Below, piece after piece: positions 8,161 to 15,349 of a DNA stretch of 39,593 nucleotides. Source of the stretch: an uncultured Anaerococcus sp. (GTDB taxonomy: Bacteria; Bacillota; Clostridia; Tissierellales; Peptoniphilaceae); the NCBI GenBank assembly GCA_943914475.1, contig CALUCE010000018.1:1-39593 (forward strand). Direction: 5' to 3'. The position numbers and the translations under genes were made by a program. How positions within the stretch are numbered: the stretch's first letter is position 1; each line of letters begins with the position of its first letter. Under the pieces are notes generated by a model. It searched no databases, was not told the DNA's origin, and saw only the letters and a program-made list of their open reading frames with translations.

Positions 8161-8634
8161 CTAGATAAATATGTCAGATAAGAAATAAATTATGAGTCCT
8201 GCTATGGAATTTCCAAAAAAGATAATTCCAAAAGACTTTAATTTATTTAAACCTAATAAGGCTGCTATAAGGGAACCCATCCAAACTCCAGTTCCAGGTA
8301 GTGGAATGGCAACAAAAAGCAAGAGTCCTAAGTATTCGTATTTGACTATTTGACCGCTTTTTTTGTCTGCCCTATTTCTTGCCCAGGATACGTATTTTTC
8401 AAATCTTGGATTTTTTTGCATCCAGTCAAAGATTGGCATGATCCACAGTAGTATGGGAATAGCAGGCAAGCTCGATCCAAAAAAACTTATTAAATAGGTC
8501 TTTAAAGAACTAATTCCCATCACTAGTCCGATGGGAATTGATCCTTTTAGTTCTATAAGTGGCAGCATTGAAATTAGTAAAAGAGCTACTTCTTTTGAAA
8601 AGTGATTTCTAATTATTTCTACCAGTTTTTGCAT
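8161..8634 (-). CDS. Small multidrug-export-like membrane protein (COG2426 type)
   Basis: 157-aa integral membrane protein with four hydrophobic stretches. It shows the pattern of the so-called small multidrug export protein family: ALLLISMLPLIELKGSIPIGL near the N-terminus, a charged central loop (FEKYVSWARNRADKKSG), then YLGLLLFVAIPLPGTGVWMGSLIAALLGL. The conserved E-x-K-G-S-I-P and P-L-P-G-T-G motifs resemble DedA/SNARE-associated proteins, so lipid or undecaprenyl-phosphate handling is conceivable, but the biochemical role of the family is not established. ATG 8634 follows AAGGA. It is eight bases upstream of the LCP gene and 34 bases downstream of the LTA-synthase-like gene, so it is co-transcribed with both. 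Confidence 0.75.
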   Translation of the reverse strand: MQKLVEIIRNHFSKEVALLLISMLPLIELKGSIPIGLVMGISSLKTYLISFFGSSLPAIPILLWIMPIFDWMQKNPRFEKYVSWARNRADKKSGQIVKYEYLGLLLFVAIPLPGTGVWMGSLIAALLGLNKLKSFGIIFFGNSIAGLIIYFLSDIFI

Positions 8635-8668
8635 GTTAATCCTTCCAAGGCTTTTAGCCTTATTTTAA

Positions 8669-11389
8669 CTAATCTTCACCCAAGGCTGGGAAGTTAAAGT
8701 ACTTATTGTTAGGATCTTGATCTTTTACTTGATAGTAGATTAGACTGTTAAGTTCCTTGTTTCTTTCTAGGAAGGTCTCATCTTCCCTAACATCATTACC
8801 GTCTTTATCTAGGATAAATCTGGTAGTAATGATAGGATAGTCTTCCATCATATCTAGTAGATAGTCTTCGTAAGCACTTTTCTTGATTCCTTTAGCCTTA
8901 TCAAATAGGTAAGGTGCAAGATAGTTAAGTGAAATATTTACATCTTCTTCCTCTTCTATATCATAGTTAGCCCAGATAGTAAGAGGTGTCTTGTAGGTAT
9001 CAAGGTCTGTATAATTATTTTCACCATAGGCTATATCTAAGAAGTAAGAATATAGCGAAGGTTGGTGGTCACCAAAGATACAGATGATGGTTGGTTCATC
9101 ATAGTTTTCGAAGTAGTTAACCAAGTCTTTGAAATCTTTGTCTGAAAGATTTACTAGGTTTAAATACTCTTCTGCACTTGGGTTTAGACCTTCGTGACCT
9201 TGAATTTTTACATCTCCATCTTTGTAGGATCCTATATAGGCACCATGGTTTTGCATGGTTACTAGGTAGGCAAAGAGTGGATTAGAATTTGGATTTTCTT
9301 TTTTCTCTTCAAATTGTTTTATGATTCCCTTGTAGGCTGACTCATCAGATACGTAGGAATGAACAATTTTGGCATCTTCATAATCATCAATAAAGGAAGT
9401 ATTTTCAAAACCTAGGTTTGGCCATACTTCTTGACGAGAGTAGTTGGTTGGTTTGTTAGGGTGACTAATCCAAGTATCGTAGCCTTGGTTTTCCAAGAGA
9501 CGTCCAATGGATGTGTGTCCACTTTTAACGTATTGTTGGAAAGGATACGCTCCTGCTGGGAAGAATGATAGTGGTAAAGAAGTTAATACTTCAAACTCTG
9601 AGTTAACAGTACCTCCTCCCAAAACTGACATATAGGTATGTCCTTGGATGGTGTTTTTCTTTAAAGATCTGGTAAATTCCAAAGGATCCTTGTTAAGTTT
9701 TAAGTTACCCTCACCATAGTAGTCAGCAAGTGATTCTGACTGGATCATGATGATATTTGGTTGTTTTTCTTCTTGCTTTTTCTCGTCTTTTAAAGCAAGT
9801 GCATTTTCATCTTTTTTATCTTGACTAAGAAGATTTTCATTTTCTCTTTCTTCCTTAGTCATTTGTGTTTCTTTGAGTTTATTGAGTCCTTCATCACTCA
9901 TAGATGAGAGTGAAGCTAGGTCCTCTTTTCCATAGTAATACTTATCTAAGATATTTTCAACATTTTTTTGGTCATAACCGTCTGGAGCAGTAATAAGTTG
10001 TTTTACTGTTATCCTATAGAAGGAATATGGTGCTCCTTCTACATAATAGGTTCTTGAAGGTCTCCATAGGTTTACACCAACTGTAACTTGGTTTAAGAAG
10101 AAGTTTGCAGAAACTATAATAGATACTGCCAAAACAGCTGTAAATGAACCAAGTCCTACTAGGTATCTTTTCTTGGTTATTTCGATCTTGCCTGGGTTAA
10201 GTGATTTTATAATCATTAGCCACATCATACCAAGGGCAAAGGATGAAATAGCCATACCGTTAAATTCTATAACTGTATTTGAAGCTACGTCTGCTGCAAC
10301 TCCCAAAGATCCCAAGAAAGCAGGTATAAGTGGTGAGTCTCTTAGTATCATCAAGAAGTCATTTGAAAGACCAAATACCAAGGATACTATAAGGACTACT
10401 GTCATGGATGTTCTCTTGTATCTTGTAATGAAGTAAACAAATAGTTGTACCAAAAGCAAGATAAAGGAGTTTATCAAGACATAGATTGGTTGCATGCTTA
10501 ATAGGTTTGGGTTGTAGCATGATTCTAGTATTAAAAATGATATTACTGGGTTTATGATAAACATAAACCAGGTAAGTTTGTTAATGTGTTTGTTTTCATT
10601 GATAGTTAAGGTTTGGATTCCTAGTGATAGGAAGAATATGAACAAAATAAAGGAAAATACATCATTTTTGCTCATAACAGCATCAAACAAGCTCAAGTAT
10701 GAGCCTTCTATCATAAAGTTGTTTAGGATATAAAATCCTATACCACCAATGGTTAAGATTAAAATGTTGGTCCTGTAAGGTTTTAGTAGACTAAGGACAG
10801 ATTTTACATGTATCTTATCTAAAGCTTTTATTTTTCTTATAAAGTCATTTAAAAATACAGACAAGAAAATTATACTTACCAAGAGAATTGCAAACTGGCC
10901 TATGATAGAAAGCCAAGAAGAATAACGTACTCCTTGTTCAAGGACTGTTTGTCTTCTATTGGCCAAAAGTTCAATATTCTTTTTTTCTTGGTAGGTAATC
11001 ATACCGTTAGAATATTGTGGTCCTGCTGCAAATCTAACTCTTAGGTTGTTTGATAAAAGTGACTTATCAACTTTTACCTTAATCTCGTTATCTTGACTAT
11101 ATCCATCTGACATTATAGGATAGCCGTTTCTTGTTATGTGAGACTTAGTCCAGCCCTTAAGCTCTAAATCTTCTACATCTACAAGCTCGTCTCCCTTATA
11201 TATAGACAATATTTTAAACCCATCAGAGTCTGGACCGACAGGTTCTTCTTGTGAAATAGTGATGTATTGATCATCAAAAATGTTAAAGCCTAGCATATCA
11301 ATTTTTAGCGCTAAGAATGTAACAAGTATAAATGATACGATGACCGATATTATTGTTGTTTTATTAATTTTTTTAAATTTATTTATAAT
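8669..11389 (-). CDS. LTA-synthase-like membrane phosphotransferase (sulfatase superfamily), apparent non-ATG start
   Basis: Alkaline-phosphatase/sulfatase-superfamily membrane enzyme of the LtaS type, which transfers phosphoglycerol or similar head groups onto a surface polymer. An N-terminal half with about ten membrane segments precedes the extracellular catalytic domain: NIIMIQSESLADYYG (metal site), LGGGTVNSEFEVLTSLP (nucleophile Thr, codon at 9610-9608), SHPNKPTNYSRQEVWPN and CIFGDHQPS near the C-terminus. At about 906 aa it is longer than typical LtaS (about 650). The first ATG (11296) has no ribosome site and would cut off a Lys-rich plus hydrophobic start (TTIISVIVSFILVTFLALK). The frame is open back to a TAG at 11401; AGGGGG at 11400-11395 precedes ATT 11389 and ATA 11386. 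ATT 11389 is used here. The head-group substrate is unknown. Confidence 0.85.
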   Translation of the reverse strand: MINKFKKINKTTIISVIVSFILVTFLALKIDMLGFNIFDDQYITISQEEPVGPDSDGFKILSIYKGDELVDVEDLELKGWTKSHITRNGYPIMSDGYSQDNEIKVKVDKSLLSNNLRVRFAAGPQYSNGMITYQEKKNIELLANRRQTVLEQGVRYSSWLSIIGQFAILLVSIIFLSVFLNDFIRKIKALDKIHVKSVLSLLKPYRTNILILTIGGIGFYILNNFMIEGSYLSLFDAVMSKNDVFSFILFIFFLSLGIQTLTINENKHINKLTWFMFIINPVISFLILESCYNPNLLSMQPIYVLINSFILLLVQLFVYFITRYKRTSMTVVLIVSLVFGLSNDFLMILRDSPLIPAFLGSLGVAADVASNTVIEFNGMAISSFALGMMWLMIIKSLNPGKIEITKKRYLVGLGSFTAVLAVSIIVSANFFLNQVTVGVNLWRPSRTYYVEGAPYSFYRITVKQLITAPDGYDQKNVENILDKYYYGKEDLASLSSMSDEGLNKLKETQMTKEERENENLLSQDKKDENALALKDEKKQEEKQPNIIMIQSESLADYYGEGNLKLNKDPLEFTRSLKKNTIQGHTYMSVLGGGTVNSEFEVLTSLPLSFFPAGAYPFQQYVKSGHTSIGRLLENQGYDTWISHPNKPTNYSRQEVWPNLGFENTSFIDDYEDAKIVHSYVSDESAYKGIIKQFEEKKENPNSNPLFAYLVTMQNHGAYIGSYKDGDVKIQGHEGLNPSAEEYLNLVNLSDKDFKDLVNYFENYDEPTIICIFGDHQPSLYSYFLDIAYGENNYTDLDTYKTPLTIWANYDIEEEEDVNISLNYLAPYLFDKAKGIKKSAYEDYLLDMMEDYPIITTRFILDKDGNDVREDETFLERNKELNSLIYYQVKDQDPNNKYFNFPALGED

Positions 11390-11461
11390 AATCGCCCCCT
11401 AATTAAAGAAAATCTGTTTACGAGAATTATGTATTAATCTTTATTTTTATTATACCTTATT

Positions 11462-11495
11462 AAAAGGGATATTAAATTTATGTAAAATCCCTTTT
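11462..11495. promoter_or_regulatory. 5'-end stem-loop in leader of LTA-synthase-like gene
   Basis: A nine-base perfect stem AAAAGGGAT/ATCCCTTTT (extendable with a bulge) with a 16-base loop lies where the minus-strand transcript should begin. The predicted start near 11499 would place it at the very 5' end of the mRNA, a position typical of stabilising stem-loops. Read on the plus strand it has a T-run, but no gene lies upstream for it to terminate. Confidence 0.5.
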
Positions 11496-11505
11496 TAATA
11501 TTAGT

Positions 11506-11533
11506 ATTATATCACATCGCGGATTAAAAACAA
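11506..11533 (-). promoter_or_regulatory. Promoter for LTA-synthase-like/LCP operon
   Basis: Minus strand TTGTTT at 11533-11528, 16-base spacer with TGA just before a perfect TATAAT at 11511-11506 (extended -10). The mRNA would have a leader of about 110 bases. It is divergent from the promoter of the decarboxylase-like gene. Confidence 0.6.
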
Positions 11534-11542
11534 GAACAAAGT

Positions 11543-11571
11543 TTGTATCTGTCCCTTTTATCTGATATAAT
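11543..11571 (+). promoter_or_regulatory. Promoter for decarboxylase-like gene
   Basis: TTGTAT at 11543-11548, 17-base spacer ending in TGA, and a perfect TATAAT at 11566-11571 (extended -10). The start codon is 31 bases after the -10. Confidence 0.65.
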
Positions 11572-11601
11572 TTTTTGTTAGTTAGAGTTTAGGAGGATAC
11601 T

Positions 11602-12945
11602 ATGTTAAACGATAAACTAGACCAATATATTAAAGAAGGATATTACCCCTTCCATATGCCTGGACATAAAAGAAATATAGACTTACTAAATAAAAACCTT
11701 CCTTATAATAGAGATATAACAGAAATATGTGGTTTTGATAACCTAAATGATCCAGAATCACTTTTTGTATTTATGGAAGAAGCCCTAGCCCATACCTATG
11801 AGGCTAAGGAAGCTATCATCTCCACAAACGGATCTACCGCCAGTATTCTTGCTACTATGAGGAGTCTTTCTAAAAAGAATAAGAAAATCCTTATTTCAAG
11901 ATTTGCCCATAAATCTGTCTTTAATGGAATAGAGCTTTTTGATTTGGATGTAGACTACATAAAAACCAAGGTCAATGATCAAGGTATTATTTCCGATATA
12001 GATTATGAAGATCTTCAAGAAAAACTTGAAAAAAACACATATGATTTTGTGCTTTTAACATCTCCAACCTATGAGGGCTATTTACTTGATTTAAAGAAAG
12101 TACATAAGTTATGTAAAAGGAAAGAAACTCCATTAATCATAGATATGGCACACGGTTCTCATATTCATCTTTATGATGATTATAAAGAGTATTTCTCCTA
12201 TGACCTGGCCATTACTTCCTTTCATAAAAACCTGTCAGCCTTAACTCCAGCATCTTGCATCTTGATAAATGATGAGGAGCTTGATAGTAAGGAGATTAGA
12301 AGAAATATGGCAATTTTCCAAACCTCTTCTCCTTCCTATGTTGTTTGCCAGTCCATAGATGATATGATTTTCTCTCATCCTAAGTTTCCTATATTAAAGG
12401 AAAATTTGGATATAAACCTAGACCTACTATATAAGCTTCATCTTAAAAATCTGGAATTTGTAAATGATGATAGAAGAGATAGGACAAAAATATTAATCTC
12501 TACTAAAAATACCAATATTTCTGGATATAAGCTTCAAGAGCTTCTCTTAGAAAGAAAAATAGAAATTGAAATGGCTCAAGCCACCTATGTCTTATTAATT
12601 TCTACAATTTTTGATAAAAAAGAAGGCTTTGAAAGCTTAAAATCTGCTTTAATGTCTATAGACCAAAGTTTGGAAAAGTCTAAAGCAAGCTTTGATTTTA
12701 AAAATATTATTCCTAAAAAAGCTATGAAAATATCTAAAGCTATGGAAAATAAAAAGAGTTTGGTTGATATAGAAAAAGCAGGCGGAAAAATTTGCGGCCA
12801 ATATATATACTCCTACCCACCTGGTATACCAATGATAGTGCCTGGTGAAGTCTTTTCTGAAGATTTGATTAAGGAGATTAGCTACCTAAAATCTGTCGGT
12901 GCCAACCTATTCTATGATGATGGCAAGGTCTTTATAGTAAATTGA
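11602..12945 (+). CDS. Orn/Lys/Arg decarboxylase-family PLP enzyme
   Basis: Fold-type I PLP enzyme of the ornithine/lysine/arginine decarboxylase major-domain family (SpeA/YaaO-like), 447 aa and close to the short Gram-positive form without an N-terminal receiver domain. Visible: YPFHMPGHKRN at 16-25 (the family's P-G-H-K/Q-R motif), STNGSTASILA (about 74-84), DMAHGSH (181-187, where DEAHG is usual) and TSFHKNLSALTPAS with PLP-binding Lys209. It would decarboxylate a basic amino acid to a polyamine; the substrate cannot be assigned. ATG 11602 follows AGGAGGATACT. Its stop codon overlaps the -35 box of the SCIFF promoter, so the genes are tightly packed but separately promoted. Confidence 0.85.
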   Translation: MLNDKLDQYIKEGYYPFHMPGHKRNIDLLNKNLPYNRDITEICGFDNLNDPESLFVFMEEALAHTYEAKEAIISTNGSTASILATMRSLSKKNKKILISRFAHKSVFNGIELFDLDVDYIKTKVNDQGIISDIDYEDLQEKLEKNTYDFVLLTSPTYEGYLLDLKKVHKLCKRKETPLIIDMAHGSHIHLYDDYKEYFSYDLAITSFHKNLSALTPASCILINDEELDSKEIRRNMAIFQTSSPSYVVCQSIDDMIFSHPKFPILKENLDINLDLLYKLHLKNLEFVNDDRRDRTKILISTKNTNISGYKLQELLLERKIEIEMAQATYVLLISTIFDKKEGFESLKSALMSIDQSLEKSKASFDFKNIIPKKAMKISKAMENKKSLVDIEKAGGKICGQYIYSYPPGIPMIVPGEVFSEDLIKEISYLKSVGANLFYDDGKVFIVN

Positions 12946-12970
12946 CAGTGGATATATAATCTGATATCAT
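12942..12970 (+). promoter_or_regulatory. Strong promoter for SCIFF precursor gene
   Basis: Consensus TTGACA at 12942-12947, 17-base spacer ending in TGA, TATCAT at 12965-12970. The -35 overlaps the TGA stop of the upstream gene. A near-consensus -35 with extended -10 predicts high transcription, suitable for a peptide substrate needed in excess of its maturase. Confidence 0.75.
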
Positions 12971-13005
12971 TCTATTAAAGAAAACAATTTATAAAGGAGT
13001 ACATA

Positions 13006-13155
13006 ATGAAAAGAATTGTTACTTTAAATACAAGAAATTTACATAAAAGCAAAAAAACTGGCGGATGCGGTGAATGCCAAACATCTTGTCAATCAGCTTG
13101 TAAAACAAGTTGTGGAGTTGCAAACCAAGAATGTGTAAATACAAAAGCAAAATAA
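13006..13155 (+). CDS. scfA: SCIFF ranthipeptide precursor (six Cys in forty-five)
   Basis: A 49-residue peptide with the SCIFF signature: leader MKRIVTLNTRNLHKSKKTGG, then Cys at 21, 24, 28, 32, 36 and 43 in CGECQTSCQSACKTSC. In characterised SCIFF systems the partner radical SAM enzyme makes Cys-to-gamma-carbon thioethers, and these peptides are classed as ranthipeptides with suspected signalling roles. ATG 13006 follows ATAAAGGAG. A consensus promoter lies upstream; a terminator overlaps the stop codon, and the maturase gene follows 66 bases on. After Cys36 the peptide has Gly37, where I recall Thr as the crosslink acceptor in studied members. No transporter or peptidase gene is adjacent. 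Identification is very secure; the final structure is not. Confidence 0.95.
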   Translation: MKRIVTLNTRNLHKSKKTGGCGECQTSCQSACKTSCGVANQECVNTKAK

Positions 13156-13177
13156 GGGTTTGAGCCCTTATTTTTTT
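13151..13177 (+). terminator. Terminator/attenuator between SCIFF precursor and maturase
   Basis: Eight-base stem AATAAGGG/CCCTTATT, loop TTTGAG, then five or more T. The stem begins inside the stop codon of the precursor gene. Partial read-through here would give much precursor mRNA and little maturase mRNA. Confidence 0.88.
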
Positions 13178-13221
13178 GTGTTATTATATTATAGTAAATT
13201 AATACAGATTAAGGAGAAGTC

Positions 13222-14613
13222 ATGATACACAAATATAAAGCTAAAGGATTTAATATAGTCCTTGATGTATACAGTGGATCAGTTCATGTCGTAGATGACC
13301 TTACATATGATATTATCGACTTGTTTGAAGATAAGGATAAGTCTTACATAGAAAAAGAAATAAAAACAAAATACGATGTAACTGATGATGAATTTGAAGA
13401 AGCCTATAGTGAAGTTTCTACCCTCAAGGATGAAAACTTACTTTTCTCAGACGATGAATATAAGGATATAGTAATAGATGCCAAAAACAGACCTACTTCT
13501 TTGAAGGCTCTTTGTTTAAATGTTGCCCATACCTGCAATCTTTCCTGTGAATACTGCTTTGCTAAAGGTGGCAAGTACCAAGGACCAGATGCCATAATGA
13601 CTATGGATGTCGCAAAAAAAGCCATAGACTTTTTGATAGAAGAATCTGGAAGTCACTATAATCTTGATATAGACTTTTTCGGTGGAGAACCGCTTTTAAA
13701 TTGGGACTTGGTTAAGGAAACTGTGACCTATGCTAAAGGTAAGGAAGAAGAATATAATAAGAAATTTAACTTCACCCTTACTACCAACGGAGTCCTTTTG
13801 GATGATGATAAGATAGATTTCTTAAATGAAAACATGAAAAATGTTGTCCTTTCCCTAGATGGAAGAAAGGAAAAGCATGATGAGTTTAGAAAAACCCTAA
13901 ACGGCAAGGGATCTTTCGATACAGTGGTTCCTAAATTCCAAAATTTTGTTAAAAAACGTGGTGACAAGGAATACTATATGAGAGGTACCTTCACTGCCAA
14001 TAACCTAGACTTTACAGAAGATATCAAAACTTACCTAGACCTTGGTTTTGATAGAACTTCTCTTGAGCCAGTGGTTGGGGATCCTGATTCTGACTTTGCT
14101 CTTAAGGATGAACACCTCCCTATTATCTTTGACCAATATGAGAAATTGGCCGATATGTTGATTGAGGGAATTGATAAGGATGAAAATTTTGTTTTCTACC
14201 ACTATATGATAGACCTTGATAATGGACCTTGTGTTTATAAGAGAATTTCCGGATGTGGATCAGGAACAGAATACATGGCAGTAACACCGACTGGTGAACT
14301 TTATCCTTGCCATCAATTTGTAGGAAATAAAGAATTTAAGATAGGTGAACTTGATACAGGTATAGAAAGAAATGACCTTATAGAAGACTTTAAGAGTTGC
14401 AATGCTTATTCTAGAAAAGAATGCCAAGACTGCTGGGCAAAACTATATTGTTCAGGAGGCTGTGCTGCAAACTCTTATAACGCAACAGGATCTATAGAAG
14501 GTGTCTATGACTACCAATGCAAGATCTTTAGAAAAAGAATAGAAATGGCTATAGCTGTTAAGATTCATGAGTATATGAAAGAAGCTCAAGAAGATGAAGA
14601 AGTTATAGCGTAA
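13222..14613 (+). CDS. scfB: SCIFF radical SAM/SPASM maturase
   Basis: Radical SAM peptide-modifying enzyme that installs thioether crosslinks in the adjacent SCIFF peptide, 463 aa. Domains: an N-terminal peptide-recognition-like region (about 1-85); a radical SAM core with Cys105-x3-Cys109-x2-Cys112 in TCNLSCEYCFA, FFGGEPLLNW (SAM-binding GGEP) and LTTNGVLL; and a C-terminal SPASM domain for two auxiliary 4Fe-4S clusters with the Cys-rich segments GPCVYKRISGCGSG, GELYPCHQF and KECQDCWAKLYCSGGC, then YQC. ATG 13222 follows AAGGAGAAGTC. Length and motifs match the SCIFF maturase family (CteB type). It is cotranscribed by read-through, or from the weak T/A-rich -10 around 13185-13200. A perfect 16-bp terminator ends the unit. 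Confidence 0.95.
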   Translation: MIHKYKAKGFNIVLDVYSGSVHVVDDLTYDIIDLFEDKDKSYIEKEIKTKYDVTDDEFEEAYSEVSTLKDENLLFSDDEYKDIVIDAKNRPTSLKALCLNVAHTCNLSCEYCFAKGGKYQGPDAIMTMDVAKKAIDFLIEESGSHYNLDIDFFGGEPLLNWDLVKETVTYAKGKEEEYNKKFNFTLTTNGVLLDDDKIDFLNENMKNVVLSLDGRKEKHDEFRKTLNGKGSFDTVVPKFQNFVKKRGDKEYYMRGTFTANNLDFTEDIKTYLDLGFDRTSLEPVVGDPDSDFALKDEHLPIIFDQYEKLADMLIEGIDKDENFVFYHYMIDLDNGPCVYKRISGCGSGTEYMAVTPTGELYPCHQFVGNKEFKIGELDTGIERNDLIEDFKSCNAYSRKECQDCWAKLYCSGGCAANSYNATGSIEGVYDYQCKIFRKRIEMAIAVKIHEYMKEAQEDEEVIA

Positions 14614-14620
14614 ATATAAA

Positions 14621-14660
14621 CAAAAAATCAGAAAGATTTATGTGTCTTTCTGATTTTTTG
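14621..14660. terminator. Terminator after SCIFF maturase
   Basis: Perfect 16-base stem CAAAAAATCAGAAAGA with its exact reverse complement at 14645-14660 and an eight-base loop. T-runs in both directions suggest bidirectional action, stopping scfB transcripts and any transcript arriving from the repeat region. Confidence 0.92.
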
Positions 14661-14664
14661 TTTG

Positions 14665-15340
14665 TTAGGATAAATTGAACTAGGGACAAGACTGAAGTCA
14701 TGTCCCTGGCTACGGTTGGGGGATTTATTTGGAAGAGATGGATGATTTTTATTTGAGGTTATGGATATATTCTGAAAACAAATAAATCATGTAACTGACT
14801 GCGGTTGGGTGAAGTGTTTGGAAAGAATGATTTTTCGAACGGAAGCGGGGATTGAACTTTAGTTCTGTCCCCTTTTTCATATTTTATGTAGATAATTACT
14901 AAGATACAGATATCACTTGTATTTTGGTAAGATAAATTGGATTAGGGACAAGACTGAAGTCATGTCCCTTGCTGCGGTTGGAGGAATTTTAAAAATGAGC
15001 GGATTGTTTTTAATTACAGTGATGAGTATGTTTTGGAAACAACTTAAGTAATGTAAGTGGCTGCGTTTGAGAAAAAATTTTGGAAATGAATGTTTTTTTA
15101 AACGGAGGCAGGGATTGAACTTTAGTTCTGTCCCCTTTCATATTTGATGTAGAGAAGATTAAAGATGCAGAGTTTTTCTGATTTTTTTTGTAAGATAAAT
15201 TGGATTAGGGACAAGACTGAAGTCATGTCCCTGACTACGGTTGGGGGGGATTTTAAAAATTAGCGGATTGTTTTTAACTACAGTTAATAATAATTTCTGG
15301 AAACAAATAAAACTAGTATCCATTACTGTGTTTGGTATAT
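14665..15340. repeat. Tandem repeat array B: two full and one partial ~263-bp units
   Basis: The 736 bases between the convergent genes scfB and comF are filled by units starting near 14665, 14928 and 15191. Each opens with GATAAATTG and then a 24-base hairpin at 14683-14706, 14945-14968 and 15208-15231. The 24 bases are identical in all three (GGGACAAGAC, TGAA loop, GTCATGTCCC). Next come a TRCGGTTGG segment, a half-unit echo of the same plan, and in units 1 and 2 a second hairpin at 14847-14872 and about 15111-15134 (GGGA..GAACTTTAGTTC..TCCC). Unit 3 is cut short after the middle. Units 2 and 3 are nearly identical. No coding frame is credible. The hairpin core is shared with array A. Confidence 0.92.
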
Positions 15341-15349
15341 TATATTGAT

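Noticed and set aside
14665..15340. CRISPR array
   Set aside because: Units are about 263 bp with internal structure, spacers are related to each other, and no cas genes are present.
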